Below are positions 21,983 through 30,701 of a stretch of DNA of 60,564 bases, in pieces (within the stretch, counting starts at the first letter, position 1; the number at the start of each line of letters is the position of its first letter). The DNA is from Caldisericaceae bacterium (lineage in GTDB: Bacteria; Caldisericota; Caldisericia; Caldisericales; Caldisericaceae). The position numbers and the translations under genes were made by a program. The notes beneath the pieces are model-generated. The model made no database searches. It was not told the DNA's origin and saw only the letters and a list, made by a program, of their open reading frames with translations. Location of the stretch: assembly GCA_027023025.1 (NCBI GenBank), contig JALVXB010000005.1:1-60564 (forward strand). The letters are read 5' to 3'.

Positions 21983-23008
21983 ATGAAAAGATACGGGATT
22001 TTGTGTGATGGAGGAGATGCTCCTGGAATTAATGCAGCAATAAGAGCAATTGCAAGAACTGCATTTGAAAAAGAGGACGAGGTGTTAGGCTTTCAAGACG
22101 GTTTTTTTGGCCTCGTTAATAACGATGTAAAAATCATAACTAAGCACAGCGTTTCTGGTATCCTTCCATCTGGAGGCTCTATACTCGGTATATCTCGGTT
22201 TAATCCTTTTAAGGACCCCAAGTACATTCAGGCAATAAAGGAAAATTTTAAAAAGAATGCATTAACTATGCTTATTTTTATAGGCGATAGAGATACAATT
22301 AATATTGCTAATAGTCTTTCTAAAGAAGGAATTCCCTCAATTGTCGTCCCTAAGACGATTGACAACGACATTTGGGGCACGGATTTTTCAATTGGCTTTG
22401 ACAGTGCCGTTGGAATTATCAGTTATGCATTGGACAACTTGCACTCTACTGCTTCTTCTCACCATAGAGTTATGGTTGTAGAAACAATGGGGAGGGAAAC
22501 AGGCTGGCTTGCCTTATTTGGTGGACTTGCAGGCGGTGCTGACTACATCATCATTCCTGAAGTGCCATACGACATAAAGGATGTTGCAGCACACATTGAA
22601 AAGCGCAAGAGAGAAGGTAAGAATTTCAGTATCGTTGTAGTTGCTGAAGGAGCGCCACTACCAGCAGGAAAAGAGGAAAATGTGGAAAAGGATGACTTTG
22701 GGCATCCTATTAATAGAAAGCGTAGGGTTGGATATACGATTATGGAAGAGCTAGAGAAACTTACAGGCATAAAGTCTAGAACTACGGTACTTGGGTACAT
22801 ACAGAGAGGAGGTATGCCTACGACTTCTGACAGAATTCTTGCAACGAGATTAGGAAATGCAGCAGTAGAGTTTGCAGACGAAGGCAAATTTAACGGAGTG
22901 GTAGGCGTTAAAGGGGGCAAAATTCAATTTACTCCTCTTGAAGAGTCGGCTGGAAAAATCCACAAGGCAGATACAAAATTCTACGAGTTAGCGAGGATAT
23001 TCTTCTAA
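21983..23008 (+). CDS. 6-phosphofructokinase, probably PPi-dependent
   Basis: 341 residues from the ATG at 21983 (GGAGG 7 nt upstream); an earlier TTG at 21965 precedes the ribosome site. Family motifs: GDAPGINAAIRAI, PSGGSILGISR, VPKTIDNDIWGTD and ETMGRETGWLALFGG. ATP-dependent enzymes have glycine before TIDND; the lysine here, together with the aspartate in GDRDT, marks the pyrophosphate-using group. Oddly, the usual GGD(D/G) loop reads GDRDT, so arginine falls where the magnesium-binding aspartate is normally placed, unless the loop is shifted. It works in glycolysis/gluconeogenesis. Follows tldE by 33 nt and precedes the DUF4388 gene by one nucleotide. Confidence 0.87.
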   Translation: MKRYGILCDGGDAPGINAAIRAIARTAFEKEDEVLGFQDGFFGLVNNDVKIITKHSVSGILPSGGSILGISRFNPFKDPKYIQAIKENFKKNALTMLIFIGDRDTINIANSLSKEGIPSIVVPKTIDNDIWGTDFSIGFDSAVGIISYALDNLHSTASSHHRVMVVETMGRETGWLALFGGLAGGADYIIIPEVPYDIKDVAAHIEKRKREGKNFSIVVVAEGAPLPAGKEENVEKDDFGHPINRKRRVGYTIMEELEKLTGIKSRTTVLGYIQRGGMPTTSDRILATRLGNAAVEFADEGKFNGVVGVKGGKIQFTPLEESAGKIHKADTKFYELARIFF

Positions 23009-23009
23009 C

Positions 23010-23645
23010 ATGCTTGAAGGCAGCTTAAAAGATTTTACACTTGACGAAGTACTTCAAATTATTTCAATGGGTGAGAAGACCGGTCGCCTTATTCTTAAAG
23101 GTGAAACTCCGTTTGGGAAGAAGGAAGGAGCAATATTCTTTGAAAGAGGGCAGGTAAAAGATGCTGAAACTGAGCAGTATCGAGGTGAACCTGCGGTAGT
23201 GGACTTATTGAGTATTAAAGAGGGATATTTTAAATTTGTACCTGAAGATGTTTCTCATATTAAGCAGTCTATAAATAAATCCATTCCAGACCTCGTTCTC
23301 CTTGCTACATCTAAGTTAGACGAATGGGATAGAATTAAGAATAAAATATCTTCAGTGGACTCTGTTTTTAAACTTTCCTCTGATGGAATTCCTGAACGCA
23401 TTCACCTTACCCCTACCCAGTGGAGAATTATTTCTTTACTTAGTAAGGGGCTTACAATAAGGCAGATTGCATTAAAACTTAATATGACCGTGATTGATGT
23501 ATCAAAAGATGTTTATGGGTTAGTAGCGCTTAAGATCGTAAGAGAAGTGGGTCAAAAGGATGCAGAAGGAAAGAGATTCGTTAAGAGGAGAGGTGCCTCT
23601 CGTAATTTTATAATAAGATTAATAGAAAGGTTGAAACGAGTATGA
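23010..23645 (+). CDS. DUF4388 (PATAN-like) protein with C-terminal helix-turn-helix
   Basis: 211 residues. The N-terminal 100 residues match DUF4388: MLEGSLKDFTLDEVLQII, TGRLILKGE, GAIFFERGQVKDAE and an EGYFKF strand. Residues 130-185 look like a winged or LuxR-like helix-turn-helix (LTPTQWRIISLLSKGLTIRQ, then MTVIDVSKDVYGLVALKIV). DUF4388 proteins are found beside response regulators and small GTPases in signalling and motility systems. The stop overlaps the start of the following GTPase by 4 nt, so the two are almost certainly partners. DNA binding is inference. Confidence 0.75.
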   Translation: MLEGSLKDFTLDEVLQIISMGEKTGRLILKGETPFGKKEGAIFFERGQVKDAETEQYRGEPAVVDLLSIKEGYFKFVPEDVSHIKQSINKSIPDLVLLATSKLDEWDRIKNKISSVDSVFKLSSDGIPERIHLTPTQWRIISLLSKGLTIRQIALKLNMTVIDVSKDVYGLVALKIVREVGQKDAEGKRFVKRRGASRNFIIRLIERLKRV

Positions 23646-24178
23646 ATAGATACAAAATCGTTATTTCAGGTCCGTTTGCTGCCGGGAAAACTACTTTTAT
23701 TAATACTGTTACAGAAATAGATCCGGTAAATACGGAAGCAAAAACGACGCATACAAATGAAGCTGGAATTAAAGATTCCACCACAGTTGCCATGGATTTT
23801 GGCAGAATAACACTTGATGGGGAGAATGTACTTCACATTTTTGGGACACCAGGACAGTTTAGATTTAATTATATGTGGAGTATACTCGGGAAAGATGCAC
23901 TGGGTATTATCGTAGTGGTAGACTCTGGAGAGAAAGATAAGTTCGACGAAGCAAGGGACATGATTAACTTCTTTAGAGTAAAGACAGACGCTCCTCTCGT
24001 AGTTGCATTAAACCAGTTTGAGAACAAAAATGGACTTACCGAAGACGAAGCGCGAAAGTTACTGGGGTTGCCCAATAAAATACCGATTATAAGTTGTGAT
24101 GCAAGAAATAAGGAGAGCGTTAAACATGTTTTACTCGAGTTGTTGCGGTTAATACTTGCACGCGGGGATACTTATTGA
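23642..24178 (+). CDS. Small Ras-like GTPase of the MglA/COG2229 type
   Basis: 178 residues. P-loop SGPFAAGKTTFINTV, switch threonines (DSTTVAMDFGRI), G3-like motif IFGTPGQFRF and a specificity segment NQFENK instead of NKxD, all usual in the COG2229 group of bacterial Ras-like GTPases. Such proteins act as polarity or signalling switches, often with a roadblock-domain activator; none is visible here. It is translationally coupled (4-nt overlap) to the DUF4388 protein, which is the likely effector or regulator. It ends a run of four closely spaced genes. Confidence 0.82.
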   Translation: MNRYKIVISGPFAAGKTTFINTVTEIDPVNTEAKTTHTNEAGIKDSTTVAMDFGRITLDGENVLHIFGTPGQFRFNYMWSILGKDALGIIVVVDSGEKDKFDEARDMINFFRVKTDAPLVVALNQFENKNGLTEDEARKLLGLPNKIPIISCDARNKESVKHVLLELLRLILARGDTY

Positions 24179-24194
24179 GTGCATAAGTCAAAGT

Positions 24195-24222
24195 TTGACA
24201 AAAAATTTTTGTAGTTTATAAT
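24195..24222 (+). promoter_or_regulatory. Strong predicted promoter of nucleoside transporter operon
   Basis: TTGACA (24195-24200), 16-bp spacer, TATAAT (24217-24222): both boxes match consensus. The transporter lipoprotein starts 33 nt downstream. Confidence 0.75.
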
Positions 24223-24255
24223 TTTTATAATAAATATGAGAAAGGAGGCTTTTTA

Positions 24256-26526
24256 ATGAAAGCAAAGAAGATTCTAGTAATCTTGATTGCAGTCTTAATG
24301 ATTGCAACCGTATTTGCAGGTTGTGCTCCTAAACAGAAACCTTCAGAAGGTGGCGGACAAAAACCTGCTGAAACGAAGATCAAAATCGGTCTCGTAACAG
24401 ATGTAGGTGGAAGAGGAGATAGGTCGTTTAACGATTCTGCTCTTAGAGGCCTTGAAATGTGGGCAGCAAAGGTGAAGTATGTAAAAGGTGGCGGATACCA
24501 ACCGCTGACTGATGCTGAGTACGAAGCAAGTATTCCTGACGACCTGAAGGATAAAGACATTCACCCTTTAAACATCACACCCGTCGTTCTTGAATCTAAA
24601 GCAAAGGAAGACTATGTTCCTAACCTTACGACACTTGCAGAACAAGAACATTGCGACCTCGTAATAGGCGTTGGGTTTATGCTTGCTGGTGCAGTTGGTG
24701 AAGTTGCAGCAAAACACCCAAATACAAAGTTTATGCTTATTGATGCCTTACCAGTTGATTCACAGGGTAAGGTCGTAAATCTTCCCAATGTCGTAAGTTA
24801 CTTGTTTAAAGAAAATCAGTGCGGATTCCTCGTAGGTGCAATTGCAGGTTATGCTACGAAAACGAACAAAATTGGTTACATCGGTGGAATGAAGATTCCT
24901 CCAGTGCTTAGATATCAGGCTGGATTTGAAGCAGGTGTAAAGACTACAAATCCTAAAGCAAAGATTATCTCTCAGTATGCTGGTAGTTTTACTGAACCTG
25001 CAAAAGGTAAAGCATCTGCAGAGTCTATGATTGCACAGGGTGCAGATATTCTCTTCCATGCGGCAGGTGCAACTGGCAACGGTATGTTCCAGGCACTTTG
25101 CGAAAAGAACGATCCAAACCTCTGGGGTATTGGCGTAGATGTAGACATGGGTAAAGATCCTAACCTCTGCCCTGACAGAACTCTCACATCTGCTCTTAAA
25201 CATGTCGATTATGCAACCTATCTTGCAATTAAGAGTGTGGTTGACGGTACATTCAAAGGCGGAGTAGTTACTATGTCACTTAAGGACGGTGGCGTAGGTT
25301 ATGCTCCTGACCATGTAAAAGATGTACTTAGTGCAGAACAGATTAAGAAAGTAAACGAACTTGCAGATCTTATAAAAGAAGGAAAAGTTATTGTTCCAGA
25401 GGATCCGTCCCAGGTTAAAGATTGGGTTGCCCCAACTGCTCTTCTTAAGGGCAAGGTGATCAAAATCGGTCTCGTAACAGATGTAGGTGGAAGAGGAGAT
25501 AGGTCGTTTAACGATTCTGCTCTTAGAGGCCTTGAAATGTGGGCAGCAAAGGTGAAGTATGTAAAAGGTGGCGGATACCAGGTTCTTTCAGATGCTGATT
25601 ACGAAGCAAGTATACCGGACGACCTGAAAGATAAGCCGATATTCCCGTTGTATATAAAACCCGTCGTTCTTGAATCTAAAGCAAAGGAAGACTATGTTCC
25701 TAACCTTACGACACTTGCAGAACAAGAACATTGCGACCTCGTAATAGGCGTTGGGTTTATGCTTGCTGGTGCAGTTGGTGAAGTTGCAGCAAAACACCCA
25801 AATACAAAGTTTATGCTTATTGATGCCTTACCAGTTGATTCACAGGGTAAGGTCGTAAATCTTCCCAATGTCGTAAGTTACTTGTTTAAAGAAAATCAGT
25901 GCGGATTCCTCGTAGGTGCAATTGCAGGTTATGCTACGAAAACGAACAAAATTGGTTACATCGGTGGAATGAAGATTCCTCCAGTGCTTAGATATCAGGC
26001 TGGATTTGAAGCAGGTGTAAAGACTACAAATCCTAAAGCAAAGATTATCTCTCAGTATGCTGGTAGTTTTACTGAACCTGCAAAAGGTAAAGCATCTGCA
26101 GAGTCTATGATTGCACAGGGTGCAGATATTCTCTTCCATGCGGCAGGTGCAACTGGCAACGGTATGTTCCAGGCACTTTGCGAAAAGAACGATCCAAACC
26201 TCTGGGGTATTGGCGTAGATGTAGACATGGGTAAAGATCCTAACCTCTGCCCTGACAGAACTCTCACATCTGCTCTTAAACATGTCGATTATGCAACCTA
26301 TCTTGCAATTAAGAGTGTGGTTGACGGTACATTCAAAGGCGGAGTAGTTACTATGTCACTTAAGGACGGTGGCGTAGGTTATGCTCCTGACCATGTAAAA
26401 GATGTACTTAGTGCAGAACAGATTAAGAAAGTAAACGAACTTGCAGATCTTATAAAAGAAGGAAAAGTTATTGTTCCAGAGGATCCGAGTAAAGTTAGCA
26501 GCTGGACACCTCCATCTAACTTTTAA
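24256..26526 (+). CDS. BMP-family substrate-binding lipoprotein, tandemly duplicated
   Basis: 756 residues, about twice the usual length. Signal peptide with lipobox VFAGC (Cys23), so a lipoprotein. Two BMP (Med/PnrA-like) domains follow, beginning near residues 41 and 401, each with KIGLVTDVGGRGDRSFNDSA and a C-terminal CPDRTLTSALKHVDYATY. BMP proteins deliver nucleosides to RbsA-like ABC importers, which agrees with the three genes downstream. The two domains are almost identical in DNA: 123 bp at the front and 829 bp at the back match exactly, differing only in a 78-bp patch and the ends. ATG with AAAGGAGG upstream. Confidence 0.9.
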   Translation: MKAKKILVILIAVLMIATVFAGCAPKQKPSEGGGQKPAETKIKIGLVTDVGGRGDRSFNDSALRGLEMWAAKVKYVKGGGYQPLTDAEYEASIPDDLKDKDIHPLNITPVVLESKAKEDYVPNLTTLAEQEHCDLVIGVGFMLAGAVGEVAAKHPNTKFMLIDALPVDSQGKVVNLPNVVSYLFKENQCGFLVGAIAGYATKTNKIGYIGGMKIPPVLRYQAGFEAGVKTTNPKAKIISQYAGSFTEPAKGKASAESMIAQGADILFHAAGATGNGMFQALCEKNDPNLWGIGVDVDMGKDPNLCPDRTLTSALKHVDYATYLAIKSVVDGTFKGGVVTMSLKDGGVGYAPDHVKDVLSAEQIKKVNELADLIKEGKVIVPEDPSQVKDWVAPTALLKGKVIKIGLVTDVGGRGDRSFNDSALRGLEMWAAKVKYVKGGGYQVLSDADYEASIPDDLKDKPIFPLYIKPVVLESKAKEDYVPNLTTLAEQEHCDLVIGVGFMLAGAVGEVAAKHPNTKFMLIDALPVDSQGKVVNLPNVVSYLFKENQCGFLVGAIAGYATKTNKIGYIGGMKIPPVLRYQAGFEAGVKTTNPKAKIISQYAGSFTEPAKGKASAESMIAQGADILFHAAGATGNGMFQALCEKNDPNLWGIGVDVDMGKDPNLCPDRTLTSALKHVDYATYLAIKSVVDGTFKGGVVTMSLKDGGVGYAPDHVKDVLSAEQIKKVNELADLIKEGKVIVPEDPSKVSSWTPPSNF
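24378..25407. repeat. Large tandem repeat, unit A (BMP domain 1)
   Basis: Repeats at 25458-26487, offset 1080 bp (360 codons). Segments 24378-24500 and 24579-25407 are identical to the second unit; only 24501-24578 diverges. Confidence 0.95.
25458..26487. repeat. Large tandem repeat, unit B (BMP domain 2)
   Basis: Second unit of the in-frame duplication in the lipoprotein gene; the divergent patch lies at 25581-25658. Confidence 0.95.
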
Positions 26527-26549
26527 TAGATAGATTATATTGGCATAAA

Positions 26550-26576
26550 CAGGGCGGGATGGACTTCCCCGCCCTG
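26550..26576 (+). terminator. GC-rich hairpin between lipoprotein and ATPase genes
   Basis: CAGGGCGGG pairs perfectly with CCCGCCCTG around a 9-nt loop; the tail (AATTTAT) is a poor T-run. It probably stabilises the lipoprotein message or attenuates read-through to the transporter genes. Confidence 0.6.
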
Positions 26577-26600
26577 AATTTATAAATGAGAGGTGAAGAT

Positions 26601-28124
26601 GTGAAAGCATTAGAGTTAAAGGGTATAACAAAACAGTTTCCAAGGGTTCTTGCAAATGATCACATAAATCTTTCTATAGAAAAAGGAGAGATTTTTTCTA
26701 TAGTAGGCGAAAATGGAGCAGGTAAGTCTACTCTGATGAAAATCGTTTATGGGCTTTATACACCGACATCAGGTGAAATATATGTATTCGGAAAGAAAGT
26801 TAACATGAAAAGCCCTCACGATGCAATAAAGCTAAAAATAGGAATGGTACATCAGGAATTTATGCTTATTCCCAGGTTTACTGTTACGGAGAATATAGTA
26901 CTTGGGGACGAACCTCGAAAGGGCATAGTATTTGACTTTAAACGAGCAGTAAAAGAAATAAGGGAAATTTCGGAGAAGTTTGGTTTAAAAGTAGATCCAC
27001 TTGAGAAAGTTGCGAATTTACCTGTAGGAATACAACAGAGAGTAGAAATTTTGAAGATTTTAAGGCGCGGTGCAGAAATTCTTATTTTCGATGAGCCTAC
27101 TGCAGTCCTTACTCCAGAGGAAACAGAGGACTTATTTAAGACATTAAGGGCTCTTAAAAAAGACGGGAAGACGATTTTATTTATATCGCATAAGTTGAAA
27201 GAAGTTATGGAAATTTCAGATAGAATTGCCGTGTTAAGGCGCGGTAAATTGCAGGGTGTTGTTAAAAAAGAGGAAACGAACGAACGGGAATTAGCGCGTA
27301 TGATGGTGGGAAGGGAAGTGGTGCTTGAGATTCCTAGAGTTAAGGTTGAAAAAGGGCCAGTTGTGCTTTCAGTCCGCGACCTTGCAGCAAAAGATCACAG
27401 GGGCATTTTGAAGTTAAAAGGTGTTTCTTTTGATGTGCATGCGGGTGAGATTGTTGCTATTGCAGGCGTTGAAGGAAATGGCCAGATGGAGTTAGTCAAT
27501 TCACTAATTGGTTTTACCAGGCCCGTTAAAGGTAAGATCGTCTTAAATGGTGAAGAGATGAAGCTAATTACGCCTTACAATGTGAGAAGAAAAGGGATGG
27601 CTTACATTCCTGAAGACAGGAAACGAAGGGGCCTTGTTTTACCTTTTAAAATCAGAGAAAATATTATTATGGGACAGCATACACTCTATCCATTTTCAAA
27701 AGGAGGCATTTTAAACGATAAGGTAATTAACGAATTTGCTACCAAACAGGTAGAGGAATTCGACATAAGGCCGCGTGATATTTATATAAACGCTGGAAAC
27801 CTCTCGGGCGGTAACCAGCAAAAGGTAATTCTTGCAAGAGAAATGGCTATGAAACACAACTTCCTGCTTGCTTCTCAGCCTACTAGAGGACTTGACATTG
27901 GTGCTATGGAATTTGTTTATAAACATCTAATAGAGGAGAAAAAGAAAGGTATAGCAATATTGCTTATATCTCTTGAACTTTCTGAAGTGCTGGGACTTGC
28001 AGATAGAATTCTCGTAATGTACGAAGGTGAGATCGTTGGAGAAACAGTTCCTGAAGAAACAAATGAAGAAGAATTGGGTATGATGATGCTTGGTATTAAA
28101 CGCAAGGAAAGGCTGGTGCAATGA
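26601..28124 (+). CDS. Nucleoside ABC importer, double ATPase subunit
   Basis: 507 residues from the GTG at 26601, preceded by GAGGTG; an ATG at 26586 lies on the ribosome site. Two ABC domains in one chain as in RbsA/MglA-type sugar and nucleoside importers. Domain 1 has Walker A GENGAGKSTLMK and Walker B ILIFDEPTAVLTP. Domain 2 has a degenerate Walker A (GVEGNGQMEL), signature NLSGGNQQKV and SQPTRGLDIGA, as is normal for this family. It is the second gene of the BMP-lipoprotein operon and overlaps the first permease by 4 nt. Confidence 0.93.
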   Translation: MKALELKGITKQFPRVLANDHINLSIEKGEIFSIVGENGAGKSTLMKIVYGLYTPTSGEIYVFGKKVNMKSPHDAIKLKIGMVHQEFMLIPRFTVTENIVLGDEPRKGIVFDFKRAVKEIREISEKFGLKVDPLEKVANLPVGIQQRVEILKILRRGAEILIFDEPTAVLTPEETEDLFKTLRALKKDGKTILFISHKLKEVMEISDRIAVLRRGKLQGVVKKEETNERELARMMVGREVVLEIPRVKVEKGPVVLSVRDLAAKDHRGILKLKGVSFDVHAGEIVAIAGVEGNGQMELVNSLIGFTRPVKGKIVLNGEEMKLITPYNVRRKGMAYIPEDRKRRGLVLPFKIRENIIMGQHTLYPFSKGGILNDKVINEFATKQVEEFDIRPRDIYINAGNLSGGNQQKVILAREMAMKHNFLLASQPTRGLDIGAMEFVYKHLIEEKKKGIAILLISLELSEVLGLADRILVMYEGEIVGETVPEETNEEELGMMMLGIKRKERLVQ

Positions 28125-29296
28125 TGGCTATGGATATTTTCCGCAGGATTTTTTTTGGTCGTAAAGAAGAATACTGGTGGATGAAGATTCTCGTTCCTAT
28201 TACTTCCATCTTTGTAGCACTTATTGTAGGTGCTATTTTTATCTGGTCGACTGGAAGGAGCCCTGTGCTTGCATATAAGTATCTGTTTGGTGCTTCAGGA
28301 TTGGTTCCAGGTCCTTACTTTAAGCAACACTTTGCAGAGATGCTTTTATCTTCCAGTATGTTTATTGCAACGGGACTTGCTTTTGCAATTGCAGCAAAAG
28401 GCGGATTGTTTAGTATAGGTGCAGAAGGGCAATTCCTCGTAGGCGCAATTACAGCTGCATACTTTGGTTATGCAAAACCTTTTGCTTCGATGCCAACCTT
28501 AATCCACCTGACGGTAATTTTTGTAATGGTAATGTTAGCGGGAGGTATCTGGGGTGCAATTGCTGGCTGGCTGAAGGCAAAAATGGGTATACACGAAGTT
28601 ATTACTACAATTATGTTGAACTGGATTGCGTTATATCTAATCGAAGACTGGCTTGTTACAGGACCAATGAAAGCGAATGTGGAAACCGGGGTTTCCGGTA
28701 CTCCATATGTGAGTGAAACTGCAAAACTTCCTATCATACTTAAAGGAACGAGGCTTAACATTAGTATTCTTATTATAATCGTCGTTGCATATCTTACCTG
28801 GTTCTTGCTTTATAGAACGACATTTGGTTTTGAAATCAGGGCTATGGGATATACGCTTATATACAATATGGATGCGCCTCGTGCGGCAGGTGTCAGTGTT
28901 GATGCGCGTATTACTCAAACGATGTTTGTGTCTGGGGCTGTTGCGGCACTTGGTGGTGCATTTATTATTTTAGGTGTATTGTTCCAGTTCCCTCCAGTCT
29001 TCGAAGGTGGATATGGGTTTGACGGCATTGCTGTGTCGTTAATTGGACAAAATGAGCCTTTAGGTGTATTTCTTGCAGGAATTCTTATAGGTGGGTTAAG
29101 AACTGGTGCGACGGCAGTTCAGCTTGCGCACATTCCAAAGACATTTCCATCGATTATTGAGGGGCTAATTGTTGCCTTTATCGCACTTCAGGAACTTATA
29201 AGATACCTGCTTATGAAATTGCTTGTACATAAGAAAAACAATACTGTTTCTGGTGGGAGTGACGAGAAAGCAGTGAGCGGAGGTGTTGCTAAATGA
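28121..29296 (+). CDS. Nucleoside ABC importer permease 1
   Basis: 391 residues, multi-spanning, belonging to the BPD_transp_2 family (NupP-like). Typical segments: LAFAIAAKGGLFSIGAEGQFLVG in the central region and MGYTLIYNMDAPRAAGVSVD, the cytoplasmic loop that contacts the ATPase. C-terminal tail is hydrophilic (lysine/serine-rich). Overlaps the ATPase gene by 4 nt upstream and the second permease by 4 nt downstream, so expression is coupled. With the BMP lipoprotein it indicates uptake of purine or other nucleosides. Confidence 0.9.
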   Translation: MMAMDIFRRIFFGRKEEYWWMKILVPITSIFVALIVGAIFIWSTGRSPVLAYKYLFGASGLVPGPYFKQHFAEMLLSSSMFIATGLAFAIAAKGGLFSIGAEGQFLVGAITAAYFGYAKPFASMPTLIHLTVIFVMVMLAGGIWGAIAGWLKAKMGIHEVITTIMLNWIALYLIEDWLVTGPMKANVETGVSGTPYVSETAKLPIILKGTRLNISILIIIVVAYLTWFLLYRTTFGFEIRAMGYTLIYNMDAPRAAGVSVDARITQTMFVSGAVAALGGAFIILGVLFQFPPVFEGGYGFDGIAVSLIGQNEPLGVFLAGILIGGLRTGATAVQLAHIPKTFPSIIEGLIVAFIALQELIRYLLMKLLVHKKNNTVSGGSDEKAVSGGVAK

Positions 29297-30234
29297 ACCT
29301 GTTAAACTTATCGATTGCTCAGATGTTTGACTTTGCTGCTCCAATTTTGTTTGCGGCACTTGGTGGTGTAGTTTCAGAAAATGCAGGAGTCGTAAATATT
29401 GCACTTGAGGGTATTATGCGTTTTGCTGCATTCTTTGGCGTGTGGGGTGCATTTATTGGAAAGAATCCCTGGATGGGTTTGCTCTGGGGGCTTTTAATCG
29501 GTGCTGCAGTTGGAGCATTGCACGGTTATATATCTGTTACATGGGCAGGTGACCAGATCGTTTCGGGTGTTGCAATCAATGTCGTTGCGATGGGTATTAT
29601 TACTTATCTGCTTGAATTTGTGTTTAAAACAACGGGGTATTCTCCTCCAGTTCCTTACTTTGGTGCTGCCCACTACAGAGTGCACATTTCGTTTATTTCA
29701 AAAATACCTATTCTTGGCGCATTTTCTAACTTAACATTGCTCGTGTGGTTTTCGTTGATTGCCGTAGGTTTAATTCACTTTATGCTTTATCATACCGTAC
29801 TTGGTTTGAGAATTCGTGCTGTGGGAGAAAATCCTCATGCTGCAGAGACGCTTGGCGTAAATGTTATGAAGATAAAGTGGTTTGCTACAATTTTAGGAAG
29901 CGTGCTTGCTGCTTTTGGTGGAATATCTCTTTCATTGGGAACTCTATCGTCTTTTACCAATGCGATGCCTATGGGTAAAGGATTTATTGGACTTGCTGCG
30001 ATGATATTCGGGAAGTGGACACCTATCGGTGCGCTTCTTGCATCGCTCGTATTTGCTTCTGCTCAGATTGTGCAATTACTGCTTCAGGGCATGGCTTCTG
30101 GTATTGCAAAGCAGATTCCATTAGGTTTTTACCTTGCTTTACCGTACTTACTTACGATAGGTGCCTTAATTGGTGTTGTGGGAAGGGCGGTACCGCCTGC
30201 ATCTGACGGAATTCCATATAAGAAGGAGGGATGA
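29293..30234 (+). CDS. Nucleoside ABC importer permease 2
   Basis: 313 residues, the shorter of the two permeases (NupQ-like). Signature stretch [20 protein letters not shown] near the N-terminus and the ATPase-contact loop [17 protein letters not shown]. About eight hydrophobic segments. Ends 1 nt before the YbjQ-family gene. It completes a lipoprotein-ATPase-permease-permease operon of the same order as the Bacillus nup genes. Confidence 0.9.
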   Translation: MNLLNLSIAQMFDFAAPILFAALGGVVSENAGVVNIALEGIMRFAAFFGVWGAFIGKNPWMGLLWGLLIGAAVGALHGYISVTWAGDQIVSGVAINVVAMGIITYLLEFVFKTTGYSPPVPYFGAAHYRVHISFISKIPILGAFSNLTLLVWFSLIAVGLIHFMLYHTVLGLRIRAVGENPHAAETLGVNVMKIKWFATILGSVLAAFGGISLSLGTLSSFTNAMPMGKGFIGLAAMIFGKWTPIGALLASLVFASAQIVQLLLQGMASGIAKQIPLGFYLALPYLLTIGALIGVVGRAVPPASDGIPYKKEG

Positions 30235-30235
30235 T

Positions 30236-30556
30236 ATGTTACTCACTACGACTCCGAGCGTGGAGGGAAAGACTATTAAGAAATACATTGGAATTGTAAC
30301 TGGTGAAACTATTATGGGTGCAAATTTCTTAAAAGACATTGCTGCAAGCTTTAGCGACTTCTTTGGTGGTCGTGCATCTTCTTACGAGCAGGAATTAATA
30401 AAAGCGAAAGAGATTGCGTTAAACGAAATGAAAGAACGCGCTGAGCGTATGGGTGCGAATGCTATTGTTGGAATTGATCTGGATTACGAAACTGTAGGTG
30501 CAAACGGTAGTATGTTAATGGTAAGTGTTAGCGGTACGGCTGTAATAATAGAATAA
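30236..30556 (+). CDS. YbjQ/UPF0145-family protein
   Basis: 106 residues from the ATG at 30236, with AAGGAGGG 5 nt upstream; a longer frame from 30170 overlaps the permease and is rejected. Landmarks of the family: [39 protein letters not shown] and [14 protein letters not shown]. Members form pentamers; their function is unknown. It is last in the nucleoside-transport operon and is followed by a strong terminator. Confidence 0.88.
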   Translation: MLLTTTPSVEGKTIKKYIGIVTGETIMGANFLKDIAASFSDFFGGRASSYEQELIKAKEIALNEMKERAERMGANAIVGIDLDYETVGANGSMLMVSVSGTAVIIE

Positions 30557-30585
30557 CATTTTATCTTTTATAGATTTTTGATTTT

Positions 30586-30614
30586 CCCCTGCTTTTTAAA
30601 AGCAGGGGTTTTTT
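30586..30614 (+). terminator. Intrinsic terminator of the nucleoside-transport operon
   Basis: CCCCTGCTTTT and AAAAGCAGGGG form a hairpin followed by six T. Located 30 nt after the YbjQ-family gene. Confidence 0.92.
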
Positions 30615-30636
30615 CTTTATAGAATGTGTAGTGTGT

Positions 30637-30664
30637 TTGACTGCTTTGCTTTTATTAATATAAT
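30637..30664 (+). promoter_or_regulatory. Predicted promoter of the PPC-domain gene and valS
   Basis: TTGACT (30637-30642), 16-bp spacer, TATAAT (30659-30664), directly after the terminator and 38 nt before the next gene. Confidence 0.7.
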
Positions 30665-30701
30665 AAGGTGGAAATTTTTGTAAATAACAGGAGGTTAAAC
30701 T

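Noticed and set aside
24760-25203. Minus-strand 147-codon frame, repeated at 25840-26283
   Set aside because: Mirror of the BMP coding sequence; repeated only because the gene is duplicated.
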